From NCBI RefSeq assembly GCF_036688685.1, contig NZ_JAQQPS010000030.1:1-59140 (forward strand): 59,140 bases of DNA, read 5' to 3'. This document shows positions 52,429-59,140 of this stretch, one piece after another. The notes below the pieces were generated by a model, which saw only the letters and a program-made list of their open reading frames with translations, made no database searches and was not told the origin of the DNA. How positions within the stretch are numbered: position 1 is the first letter of the stretch; every line of letters begins with the position of its first letter. A program made the translations under genes and the position numbers. Source of the DNA: JALYUM01 sp036688685. GTDB taxonomy: Bacteria; Pseudomonadota; Gammaproteobacteria; Burkholderiales; Burkholderiaceae_D.

Positions 52429-53160
52429 CTATCGTTTGGTAATTCTGGTTAATCGTTGTTCGACAAAATCGTCGTCATCGCTAAAGCGCAGGCGCACCGG
52501 GTACCACTCGAGCGAGGGCGCCAGCCAGATGTCGAGCACCTGGCCTTTCCCCTCACCTGCGGGCGCGCGCACGATATGCAAGGCCTCAACTTCGCCCAGC
52601 GGCGCGCCCAGGTCGACTTTTTCACGCTTGATGACTTTGAAGGTCCACGGATCGCCATCGCGCGGGCCGGCCACAAAAAAGTGCCAGTCCGAACCGGCCA
52701 CGAATTTGTCCGGCGCGGCGCGGGCCAGCGCAGCGAGCTGCCAGGCTGCGCTGGCCCGATCCTGCTCGCCGCCGACGAGCGCATGCGTTGGCTTGCCTTC
52801 GCCGAACACGATGGTGTTCGCTGCGCGGTCGAACACCGTGTTGGTGGCGTCCTTGCGGAATTTTTTTTCAAAAAACTGGGCCGGCGCCAGGCCGTATTTG
52901 TCGATCGTCCCTTCGCTGCGGTTTTCCACAATTTTGCCGAGCAGCGGGCTTTTGGTCACGGCCTGGATGCTGTACTTGCCGTCGCCGCCACGCCAGGTAA
53001 CCAGTGCCTCGCCGGGCAGCGTGAAGCCGCGCTGGCGCGCCTGGATGGCATAGTCGAGGTCGGCAGACGGCGCCAGCTTGAACGGCAGTACGGGTGGCGC
53101 CGCCATGGCGCCGGTATGGGCCAGCAAGGCCAGGGACAGCATCGTTAAAATTTTTCGCAT
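52429..53160 (-). CDS. DUF3108 exported protein
   Basis: A 243-residue protein with a signal peptide (LTMLSLALLAHTGAMA) and a DUF3108 domain: PSADLDYAIQARQRGFTLPG, KDATNTVFDRAANTIVFG, ASAAWQLAALARAAPDKFVAGSDW and IWLAPSLEWYPVRLRFSDDD. Function unknown. One base separates it from the stop of the upstream DUF3108 gene, so the two paralogues form an operon. It is the simpler, periplasmic member of the pair. Confidence 0.92.
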   Translation of the reverse strand: MRKILTMLSLALLAHTGAMAAPPVLPFKLAPSADLDYAIQARQRGFTLPGEALVTWRGGDGKYSIQAVTKSPLLGKIVENRSEGTIDKYGLAPAQFFEKKFRKDATNTVFDRAANTIVFGEGKPTHALVGGEQDRASAAWQLAALARAAPDKFVAGSDWHFFVAGPRDGDPWTFKVIKREKVDLGAPLGEVEALHIVRAPAGEGKGQVLDIWLAPSLEWYPVRLRFSDDDDFVEQRLTRITKR

Positions 53161-53161
53161 A

Positions 53162-54313
53162 TCAACTCCCAGTGTCGGTCAGAGTAATTTTACTGACGGT
53201 TTGGGTGGTGACCGCGCCGCTCGCTTCCAGATTGCTAATTCGTACAGGATACCAGTCGTGCCCCGGCGCCAGCCAGATGTCCAGGCGCGAACTGTAGGCG
53301 CCCGCTACCGGCGGGCGCGACAGGTGCACCGTTTGCATGCGCCCCATGCGCGTCTCGATCTCTTCCTGGCCGACGACGACGAAGCGGTACACGCTGGCAT
53401 CCTTGTCCTCGGCCACCTGCACGGCGATCTCGCCGGTCAGCTGACTGGGGTCGCCGCGCCCAATGGCCGCCAGCTGCAACGGGATGCTGGCCTTGTCCTG
53501 GGCGCCCGCCAGCAGCGCAAAGCTGGCCTGCGACGCCGAGAACGTGATCTTCTGATCGGCTGCATTGAAATGCGTGGCTGTCTCGGACCGCCCGCGCCGC
53601 TTCTCCGTCATTTTGACAGGCACCAGGCCGGCCTCGCCCAGCGCACCTTCGCTGGTCAGCACGACCAGATTCACGCGCGTGACGAGCACGCTGATGCCGA
53701 TTTCAACTTTCACCCGGTAGCGCTCGGCCGCGCGGCGCCAACCGATGGCCGCCTCGCCGCTCCACCTGGTGCCGTCGGCGTCGACCCGGTCGACATTCAG
53801 TACCAGATCGGCCGACGGTGGTGGCGCCATTTTATACACGGGCAGCTTTGGCTCGGGCGGCGCGGCCACCGCCACTTGCACGATCTCGCTGACCACGGGC
53901 GGCGGCGCTTCGAGCGGTGGCCCCTTCTCGCCAGGGATGCCAACCACGGCGCCATTGCCGGGCTGCGCCATGGCGTCGGTCAGCGCTTCGGCAAAGGTTG
54001 GTTCACGCGCTTCCACTTGCAACTCCGGCGGCGCAATGACCATCGGTTTCGGGGTCTTTCGTGGCTTGGGTGTCGCGCGCGGCGGCGGTGGCAGCGGCGC
54101 CGGCGCCACCTGCAGTGGCGTGCTCTGACGTGGCAGCGATATGCTCACCATGGCGATGCGTTCGGGGTCGCGGCGCACGTCGCGGCGCGGCCCCATATGG
54201 TGGACAATCCACAGCAGCAGGAACCAGTGCAGCAACACCGTCAGCGAACCCAGGACGAGTGCGCGACGGCGTTGCTGGACAAAGGAAGCGACCCCGGCGA
54301 GAGCAAATTTCAT
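53162..54313 (-). CDS. DUF3108 protein with TonB-like membrane anchor and proline-rich linker
   Basis: About 383 residues. An N-terminal membrane helix (LVLGSLTVLLHWFLLLWIVHH) is followed by a Pro/Lys/Arg-rich linker (APLPPPPRATPKPRKTPKP) like that of TonB, and then a C-terminal DUF3108 domain (SADLVLNVDRVDADGTRWSG, RLDIWLAPGHDWYPVRISNLE). The design suggests an inner-membrane anchored protein reaching across the periplasm. Start set at 54313 (MKFALAG). First gene of the two-gene DUF3108 operon, divergent from phaM. Confidence 0.9.
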   Translation of the reverse strand: MKFALAGVASFVQQRRRALVLGSLTVLLHWFLLLWIVHHMGPRRDVRRDPERIAMVSISLPRQSTPLQVAPAPLPPPPRATPKPRKTPKPMVIAPPELQVEAREPTFAEALTDAMAQPGNGAVVGIPGEKGPPLEAPPPVVSEIVQVAVAAPPEPKLPVYKMAPPPSADLVLNVDRVDADGTRWSGEAAIGWRRAAERYRVKVEIGISVLVTRVNLVVLTSEGALGEAGLVPVKMTEKRRGRSETATHFNAADQKITFSASQASFALLAGAQDKASIPLQLAAIGRGDPSQLTGEIAVQVAEDKDASVYRFVVVGQEEIETRMGRMQTVHLSRPPVAGAYSSRLDIWLAPGHDWYPVRISNLEASGAVTTQTVSKITLTDTGS

Positions 54314-54426
54314 GGCGCTAGTGTAGCGGTTCCGCACTGGCGGCGTCGCCGCTCAGCATGGCGGCACGATCTCCCCGCGCGCCGGTTTATCTGCTACGCT
54401 GGCAGTTCACTCTCGCGGAGACAATC

Positions 54427-54936
54427 ATGCCCACACCGAATATGCCAAATATCCCTGGCGCAGCATCGATGACCGATTCGCTTGAATTCGTCAAGAATTT
54501 ATGGGGCAGCATGGGCATACCCGGCATGAATGTCCCCGGCCTGGCCGTGCCGAGCCTCGCGCCCGAAGACCTGGACAAAAAAATCGCCGACCTGAAAGCC
54601 GTCGAATCCTGGCTCAACGTCAACATGACCATGTTGCGCGGGACCATACAGGCACTGGAGGTGCAGCGCTCCACGCTGGCAACCCTGAAAACCATGAGCG
54701 CGACCTTCGCGCAATCGATGGGCCAGGCCGTGCCGGGCGTAGCGGCGGGCGCCACCGACCCGGCCACGGCGATGCTGCCGGCTGCCACGGCGTGGTGGAA
54801 TCTCTTGCAGGAGCAATTCAAGCAGGCCGTGTCGAGCACCATGTCGCCGGAGGCCATGGCCAGCGCCAAACCGGCCGCCGATGCGGCCGAGCAGGCATCG
54901 AAAGCGCGCGTCAAGCCGAAGAACGACAAGGCCTGA
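54427..54936 (+). CDS. phaM: PhaM family polyhydroxyalkanoate granule regulatory protein
   Basis: A 169-residue protein matching PhaM, which binds and activates PHA synthase and tethers PHB granules to DNA in Cupriavidus. The family stretch is clear: SLEFVKNLWGSMGIPGMNVP, LDKKIADLKAVESWLNVNMTMLRGTIQALEVQ. The C-terminus is Ala/Lys-rich (KARVKPKNDKA), consistent with DNA binding. GGAG precedes the ATG. No phaC or phaB lies in the window. Confidence 0.93.
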   Translation: MPTPNMPNIPGAASMTDSLEFVKNLWGSMGIPGMNVPGLAVPSLAPEDLDKKIADLKAVESWLNVNMTMLRGTIQALEVQRSTLATLKTMSATFAQSMGQAVPGVAAGATDPATAMLPAATAWWNLLQEQFKQAVSSTMSPEAMASAKPAADAAEQASKARVKPKNDKA

Positions 54937-54937
54937 T

Positions 54938-56065
54938 TTATTCGCCAGCGCCGGTGAACATCTCGATCAGGCTGCGGGGTGCGTCCGGCCCGAAGCAGCG
55001 GTCGAAAATATCGCGCGCGCCGTCCGCCGCGTTTGCCGCACGTGGAAACAGCGCCCGTTCATACGCGGCCAGCGCGGCCTCCAGGTCACCGGGGTGCGCA
55101 ACGATGGCCATGGCCAGCTCGGCCCCGTCGTACATGGCAAGATTCGCCCCTTCCCCCGACGGCACCATCAAATGCGCTGCATCGCCGAGCAGCGTCAAGC
55201 CGGGCCTGCGCTCCCACGCGGCAGCAATCGGCAGTGTCTTGATGGCGCGGGCTACCGGGTCGGTATCGCTGGCGGTGATGAGCGCGGTCAGCGCCGGCGC
55301 CCAGCCTGCGAATTCCTGCGCCACTTGCGCCAGCGCGCCGGTACGGTCGGTGAAATCGACCGTCGCCATCCAGTCTTCCGGCTTGTTCAACGCGACATAG
55401 GCATGCAGCACACCGTGCGGTTCGCGGTGCGCGAAAATGCCCTGCCCTGACGCCATCACAAACAGTGCGCCGCCGCCCACCGCTGCCGCGCTGGCCGGAT
55501 GGCGCCTGTCGCTATCGAACAGGAACGTTTCGACGAAGGTTTTGCCGGCATAGACTGGCTTGGCGTCGAGCAGCAGGGGGCGCACCTTCGACCACGCACC
55601 GTCCGCACCCACCAGCAAATCGGCCGTCACGGTCGCACCGTCGGCAAACACCAGTGCATGCCGCCCGCCGTCCAGCGCCTCCAGCGCAGTCAGTTTGTGG
55701 CCCCATGCAATCGTCGTGGCGGGGAGCGATGCCAGCAGGATGCGGCGCAGTTCGCCCCGCAGCACTTCCGGCCGGCCACCCGTGCCGTCGTCGGCCTGCT
55801 CGAACAGGACAGCGCCATCCTTGTCCAGCACGCGGATTGCCTCGCCGCCCGGGTGCACCAATGCGACGAACTGCTGGTACAGGCCGGCTGCCTTGAGCGC
55901 CGACTGGCCGGTGTCCTGGTGGATATCGAGCATGCCACCCTGCGTGCGCGCATGTGCCGATGTGTCGGCCTCGTAGACCGTGGCGGCAATGCCGTGCACG
56001 TGCAGCACCCTGGCCAGCATCAGCCCACCCAGTCCGGCGCCGACGATGGCGATGTGCTTCGTCAT
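54938..56065 (-). CDS. FAD-dependent monooxygenase (TetX/PHBH-like)
   Basis: A 375-residue flavoprotein monooxygenase. The Rossmann dinucleotide motif is at the N-terminus (IAIVGAGLGGLMLARVL), DG-type motif at VGADGAWSKVRPLL and the second FAD motif at GLTLLGDAAHLMVPSGEGANLAMYDGAELA. This arrangement is typical of the TetX-like branch of aromatic hydroxylases. The start at 56065 has AAAGGGA upstream. It is divergent from a TetR gene with a perfect palindrome between, so it is probably inducible. The substrate is unknown. Confidence 0.93.
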   Translation of the reverse strand: MTKHIAIVGAGLGGLMLARVLHVHGIAATVYEADTSAHARTQGGMLDIHQDTGQSALKAAGLYQQFVALVHPGGEAIRVLDKDGAVLFEQADDGTGGRPEVLRGELRRILLASLPATTIAWGHKLTALEALDGGRHALVFADGATVTADLLVGADGAWSKVRPLLLDAKPVYAGKTFVETFLFDSDRRHPASAAAVGGGALFVMASGQGIFAHREPHGVLHAYVALNKPEDWMATVDFTDRTGALAQVAQEFAGWAPALTALITASDTDPVARAIKTLPIAAAWERRPGLTLLGDAAHLMVPSGEGANLAMYDGAELAMAIVAHPGDLEAALAAYERALFPRAANAADGARDIFDRCFGPDAPRSLIEMFTGAGE

Positions 56066-56084
56066 GTGATTCCCTTTCAAAGTT

Positions 56085-56103
56085 AATGGAACGACGTTCC
56101 ATT
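56085..56103. promoter_or_regulatory. TetR operator candidate (perfect 19-bp palindrome)
   Basis: AATGGAACG-A-CGTTCCATT is a perfect palindrome with nine-base arms. It lies in the 62-base gap between the divergent monooxygenase and tetR genes, where one bound repressor could control both. Confidence 0.7.
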
Positions 56104-56127
56104 GCATATTGAAACAGGTAGCCGCGT

Positions 56128-56823
56128 ATGTCAAGATGCGCCATGACCAAAAACACACGCCGCACACAACGCGGGGAAACGGCACTGACGCGTGAACGCA
56201 TCATCGACGCGGCGATCGACCTGCTCGACGCCAGCGGCGAAAGCGGCCTGACCTTCCGCGCGCTGGCCGCGATGCTGGCAACCGGCGCCGGCGCCATTTA
56301 TTTTCACGTCGCCGACAAGGGTGACCTGCTCAACGCCGCCTGCGACAGCATCGTGGCGCAGGCCATCGCGGCCAGCGCGGACGGCGCGACGCCGCAGGAC
56401 ACGCTGCGCGCCATCGGCCTGGGGCTGTTCGATGCGATCGACGCGCATCCATGGGTGGGGGCGGAACTGGCGCGCGCGCCCGGCACGATGCCGACGCTGC
56501 GTATCCTGGAAGGCATTGGCCGGCAGGTGCAGGCGCTGGCTGTGCCGGACGCGCTGCTGTGGCGCGCCACGTCGTCCCTGTTCAGCTATATGGTCGGCGT
56601 GGCTGGACAGAATGCCGCCAACGCCCGCATCGGCCAGGCGCGCGGTGTCGATCGCGCCGATTTTCTCGACGGCCTGGCCACTGCCTGGATGCGGCTCGAC
56701 GCCACGGCATATCCCTTCATGCGCAGCGTCGCAGGGCAGTTCCGCGAACACGATGACCGCGTCGATTTCCTGGCCGGCGTCGATCTGATTCTCGACGGGA
56801 TTGCGGTGCAGCGGGCGCGCTGA
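56128..56823 (+). CDS. TetR/AcrR-family transcriptional repressor
   Basis: A 231-residue TetR-type regulator. N-terminal helix-turn-helix: RERIIDAAIDLLDASGESGLTFRALAAMLATGAGAIYFHVADKGDLL (residues about 21-70). The C-terminal helical domain should bind a small inducer. Divergent from the FAD monooxygenase gene; the palindrome between is the likely operator. Start at 56128 is used with CAGGTA upstream; 56143 is an alternative. Confidence 0.93.
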   Translation: MSRCAMTKNTRRTQRGETALTRERIIDAAIDLLDASGESGLTFRALAAMLATGAGAIYFHVADKGDLLNAACDSIVAQAIAASADGATPQDTLRAIGLGLFDAIDAHPWVGAELARAPGTMPTLRILEGIGRQVQALAVPDALLWRATSSLFSYMVGVAGQNAANARIGQARGVDRADFLDGLATAWMRLDATAYPFMRSVAGQFREHDDRVDFLAGVDLILDGIAVQRAR

Positions 56824-56841
56824 TCAGGGCCTGGCGCGCCG

Positions 56842-57021
56842 CCTAAGTACTCGCCGGGAAATAAATGTGAAATTTTGGCAAACAGAACCGGATGCGATGC
56901 AAGGCGGACGACGCGCCGCAATGCGAGCCGGTCCGCCGCCGCGGTTGCAAGCGTTGGCCAACGCAGCAGAGCGCCGGTTATGGCAGCCAAAAATCACATT
57001 TATTTACTGGCGGGTACTTAG
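56842..57021. repeat. 180-bp MITE-like element with 37-38-bp imperfect terminal inverted repeats
   Basis: The left end (56842-56879, beginning CCTAAGTACTCGCC and containing AAATAAATGTGA) and the right end (56985-57021) are reverse complements with a few mismatches and one indel. The interior is GC-rich with short palindromes such as GCGTTGGCCAACGC and has no credible reading frame. It begins 18 bases after the tetR stop. Confidence 0.8.
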
Positions 57022-57251
57022 GTGTAGCGGCTCGCGTTTGAAACGGGCCATGCTCGCATTCGACGCATTTTCCGGCTCAATTTAACTGCAAATAACCGAC
57101 GACTCGGCTCACGCTATCTGCAAATATGCTCGCAATCCATGGTGCCGGCTTGCATTCGACGGCGACGTGCTCGCGCCAACTGCAAGTGAAATTACCCCGA
57201 CGTCGACAGGCCGCTTCCGACCGAAAGCGGCCCTATCCGTAAAGCGGTTTA
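57022..57251. other. Intergenic remainder with one hairpin
   Basis: Together with the preceding repeat this makes about 430 gene-free bases. The only structure I see is GGCCGCTT-N8-AAGCGGCC (57209-57232), downstream of the small minus-strand gene, which could be a weak terminator but lacks a U-tract. Confidence 0.4.
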
Positions 57252-57479
57252 TTAAAGAAAATACCAAGCAATAGCAATTAGAACGGTCAGGTAACCAAAA
57301 ACTAGCGAAGCGTCGCGAAATTTGAGGGCAATCGGACTAAATTCAGAGCGCGGGCGCGAATAAAAGTTCTGTAGCCAATTTCGGCTGCGTGGAGGTATTG
57401 CCATCGCGATCAATGTACAAACGGTGCCGCACCCGATCGCGGCGCACACGCAAGCATAGGCAAAGTGTTTCCAGTCCAC
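57252..57479 (-). CDS. Small two-helix membrane protein
   Basis: A 75-residue product with helices AYACVCAAIGCGTVCTLIAMAI and ASLVFGYLTVLIAIAWYF, joined by a basic loop with SRNWLQNFYSRPRSEF. Start is GTG at 57479 with AAAGGA upstream. No family recognised. Base composition is AT-richer than most of the window. Confidence 0.55.
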   Translation of the reverse strand: MDWKHFAYACVCAAIGCGTVCTLIAMAIPPRSRNWLQNFYSRPRSEFSPIALKFRDASLVFGYLTVLIAIAWYFL

Positions 57480-57595
57480 TGAATCGCATTCCTTTAAGGT
57501 TTGATGATCATCGTCCGCTTTTGGCCGAAATCAGCCGATCTCTGCCAGGCCGGTTTCGACGCATTGCGGACGTTCACAGCCTTGGTCCTGAAGGC

Positions 57596-58072
57596 TTATC
57601 GGGCAACTAAATTGAAAGTCGGTTCACAGCTGACGGGGAAATTCACGGATCGTGCAATAAAGCAAAAGGCATGAACTTTCTGGTGAAGTTCGGCGGCACG
57701 TTCTAAATCTGCTCCCTGATGCACCGAAATTTTCGGCCGGAGAATTGCGGAGAGAAACCGTCCCGCGCCGTTCGGCAGCGTCTCCCCATGTCCAACCGGA
57801 TCGTCACGGTAGCTTGTAACAACGATCCCGGCATTGCTCGCAAGGTGCAAATACCAGAGCATGTGGCAGGCGGATAAAGCCGAAATCAGGAGGTCCTCAG
57901 GATTCATCTTGCCCGGATCGCCGCCAAGCAGAGGATCGTTCGAACAATGAATGATCTCCTTGCCAGGTAATGCTATATCCCAGGTGCGGCCGTAGCCTTT
58001 GTAGGTGCGGGTCCCCTCTCCAAGGTTACCGGTCCAGACGATCGAGGAAACGAAATCGTGCAGCTTAGCCAT
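57596..58072 (-). CDS. OsmC family protein
   Basis: A 158-residue OsmC/Ohr-fold protein, a family of thiol-dependent peroxidases for organic hydroperoxides. The two redox cysteines are visible: NPEDLLISALSACHMLWYLHL and SVNFPVSCEPTF. The N-terminal stretch KLHDFVSSIVWTGNLGEGT matches the YhfA-like subgroup. It stands alone in an AT-richer, repeat-rich stretch. Confidence 0.92.
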   Translation of the reverse strand: MAKLHDFVSSIVWTGNLGEGTRTYKGYGRTWDIALPGKEIIHCSNDPLLGGDPGKMNPEDLLISALSACHMLWYLHLASNAGIVVTSYRDDPVGHGETLPNGAGRFLSAILRPKISVHQGADLERAAELHQKVHAFCFIARSVNFPVSCEPTFNLVAR

Positions 58073-58280
58073 GTCTTGTCCTGTATTGTGTTGTTCCTAT
58101 GTTTCCATATCCAGATTAATCTGGCGTATGCGCCAAATTAATACCCTATCGAAGCGCAACTCGCCGATCTAACTGAGACTTGGCTGAACTTCCGCTTTTG
58201 GCTAAACCGGCTGTCCACACAAGTCTAGCATGTTGCCAATTTGAACTTGTTGCAATTTTTACCGACCGCCCGCAAACGAC
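58073..58280. other. Intergenic region without a recognised gene
   Basis: AT-rich and probably contains the osmC promoter. It also holds one copy of the 11-mer CCGCTTTTGGC (58192-58202) that recurs at 57515-57525 and 58926-58936. No RNA gene or open frame is convincing. Confidence 0.45.
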
Positions 58281-58420
58281 CCAGGCTGTGTAAAAACGTG
58301 AAGAAAATCCGCGATCAAAAAAATCGGCCTCTCAAAACGGCCGCTACGCGATTTTCTTGGGATCGGGAAGGGTGACCCCACCCATGGAAATTTCCAGTTT
58401 TGCGTTTTTACACAGCCTGG
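58281..58420. repeat. 140-bp inverted-repeat element with perfect 18-bp ends
   Basis: CCAGGCTGTGTAAAAACG (58281-58298) and its exact reverse complement (58403-58420) bound a non-coding interior. Just inside the left end, AAGAAAATCCGCG nearly pairs with CGCGATTTTCTT to form a large hairpin. A third copy of the end is at 58937-58954. Confidence 0.8.
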
Positions 58421-58455
58421 ACCCAAAGCAGCCGTTTTCTGACTGATCGAAACGG

Positions 58456-58917
58456 CTACATAAAGCGCGAATAGCTGTGCCAAGCGCCGCCCAACGGCGA
58501 CAACTGATCCCGCACAGCCTGCAGTCTGCTGACCAACTTGCTCCGCTCCTTGGGAGCCTTTAACTTCGCTGGAAGACGACTCAACCAATGACTATTCGCC
58601 CCGACAGGCAATTCACGTTTCCTGGAGAGCTGGCGACTAGTCTGAAGCGGCGTCGTCGCCATCACTTCGATAAAGTGGTCTAACTGGGCCAAGGAGCTGA
58701 ACTGCAGATCTACATCTGCAGCGTCAACATGCAGAACCATGAACCCTTGATGCAATACCTCTAACGGCGCAGATGGGACACACTCCGTATTTGACCCAGC
58801 TACTGGTACATGAACCCAGAATGCTAACGGCGCCGTTCGCCAGTCAGGCTCAAGGGTAAAGTGGAAATATGGAGTCATGGGATGGGAGTTATCGGTAGCT
58901 GTTGAACCAACATACAT
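58456..58917 (-). CDS. Hypothetical protein enclosed by inverted repeats
   Basis: About 153 residues with no signal peptide. The sequence includes PYFHFTLEPDWRTAPLAFWVHV, VLHVDAADVDLQF, SLAQLDHFIEVM and a basic C-terminus (SRLPAKLKAPKERSKLVSRL). No family recognised. The start at 58917 is preferred; the frame extends to 58971, but that part is translated from the repeat end (FTQPG) and is unlikely to be real. It is bounded by inverted copies of the 18-bp repeat and may have moved with them. Confidence 0.65.
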   Translation of the reverse strand: MYVGSTATDNSHPMTPYFHFTLEPDWRTAPLAFWVHVPVAGSNTECVPSAPLEVLHQGFMVLHVDAADVDLQFSSLAQLDHFIEVMATTPLQTSRQLSRKRELPVGANSHWLSRLPAKLKAPKERSKLVSRLQAVRDQLSPLGGAWHSYSRFM

Positions 58918-58936
58918 CGCAGGGTCCGCTTTTGGC

Positions 58937-58954
58937 CCAGGCTGTGTAAAAACG
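58937..58954 (+). repeat. Third copy of the 18-bp terminal repeat
   Basis: Identical to the left end of the 58281-58420 element and in the same orientation; it therefore forms an inverted pair with the copy at 58403-58420. The match to that copy continues for three more bases (CAA). Confidence 0.8.
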
Positions 58955-58971
58955 CAATCCGGTTTCCACAA

Positions 58972-59140
58972 TGGCGGACTCGGGCCGCCAGTCTATATTT
59001 GAAGGGCTAAACCGCGTTGTACTGCGTCATATCGTTTTATGTGAATCCCCTTCGAAGTGCTAAGGAAGCGCTGATCAATCGACGTTTTCGGAAGATTCCC
59101 ACGTTTTTGGCGACGCGACCGCCATGCAGTTTCGCTCCCG
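58972..59140. other. Window end, no gene recognised
   Basis: AT-richer sequence after the last gene. No open frame, RNA or clear repeat end can be supported before the window stops. Confidence 0.4.

Noticed and set aside
58259..58588. A minus-strand open frame running through the 140-bp repeat element
   Set aside because: Much of it is translated from the inverted-repeat ends and it has no start signals; the neighbouring 58456-58917 frame is more gene-like.

Overview
The window looks like chromosomal DNA of a high-GC betaproteobacterium of the family Oxalobacteraceae (Massilia, Duganella or Janthinobacterium type). This rests on gene content and gene style: a PhaM-type polyhydroxyalkanoate granule regulator, paired DUF3108 proteins, an ECF sigma/RskA/DUF3455 cluster, tamA-tamB, DUF2058, YjdM and DUF5916, plus short palindromic intergenic repeats. 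The genus is an inference. No rRNA, tRNA, CRISPR array or prophage was recognised.

Layout. 0-4 kb: a type VI secretion VgrG spike with a C-terminal extension and a coupled, AT-richer gene of unknown function that is probably its cargo. 4-10.9 kb: a periplasmic amino-acid-type binding protein, an MHYT-GGDEF-EAL protein, a flavin reductase-like protein, a host-attachment-family protein, a metallo-beta-lactamase-fold hydrolase, DUF2058 and a small outer-membrane barrel. 10.9-17.5 kb: two divergent LysR modules (LysR/MFS exporter and LysR/aldo-keto reductase). The second LysR gene is translationally coupled to a lipocalin and a two-domain CAP protein. 17.5-19.5 kb: ECF sigma factor, RskA-type anti-sigma and a DUF3455 lipoprotein. 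19.5-29 kb: PAS-GGDEF-EAL, YjdM, LLM flavin oxidoreductase, isochorismatase-fold hydrolase, a Tat-exported MepK/YcbK-like peptidase coupled to two envelope proteins, a PQQ-type sugar dehydrogenase and a thioesterase. 29-34.5 kb: an HD-GYP response regulator facing a GAF histidine kinase, then small proteins. 34.5-41.6 kb: queC, tamA and tamB. 42-47 kb: a HigBA-like toxin-antitoxin pair, DUF5916 and an orphan HipA-like kinase. 47-52 kb: a tightly overlapping MukBEF/MksBEF-like condensin operon. 52-57 kb: cupin, two DUF3108 proteins, PhaM, and a divergent FAD monooxygenase/TetR pair with a perfect operator. 57-59.1 kb: a repeat-rich, AT-richer tail with OsmC and two small hypothetical genes.

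How the genes work together. Several local circuits can be read from overlaps and spacing: VgrG with its candidate cargo; sigma/anti-sigma driving DUF3455; TamA with TamB in envelope biogenesis; the kleisin, KITE and SMC subunits of one condensin; TetR repressing a flavin monooxygenase; and toxin with antitoxin. Two GGDEF-EAL proteins and one HD-GYP regulator indicate dense cyclic-di-GMP signalling.

Less usual features are the VgrG tail and cargo candidate, the condensin operon with no fourth (nuclease) gene beside an orphan HipA, a perfect 12-bp inverted repeat over the hipA start, the duplicated CAP protein, and three families of palindromic or terminal-inverted-repeat elements (32.9/41.6 kb, 56.8 kb, 58.3-58.95 kb).
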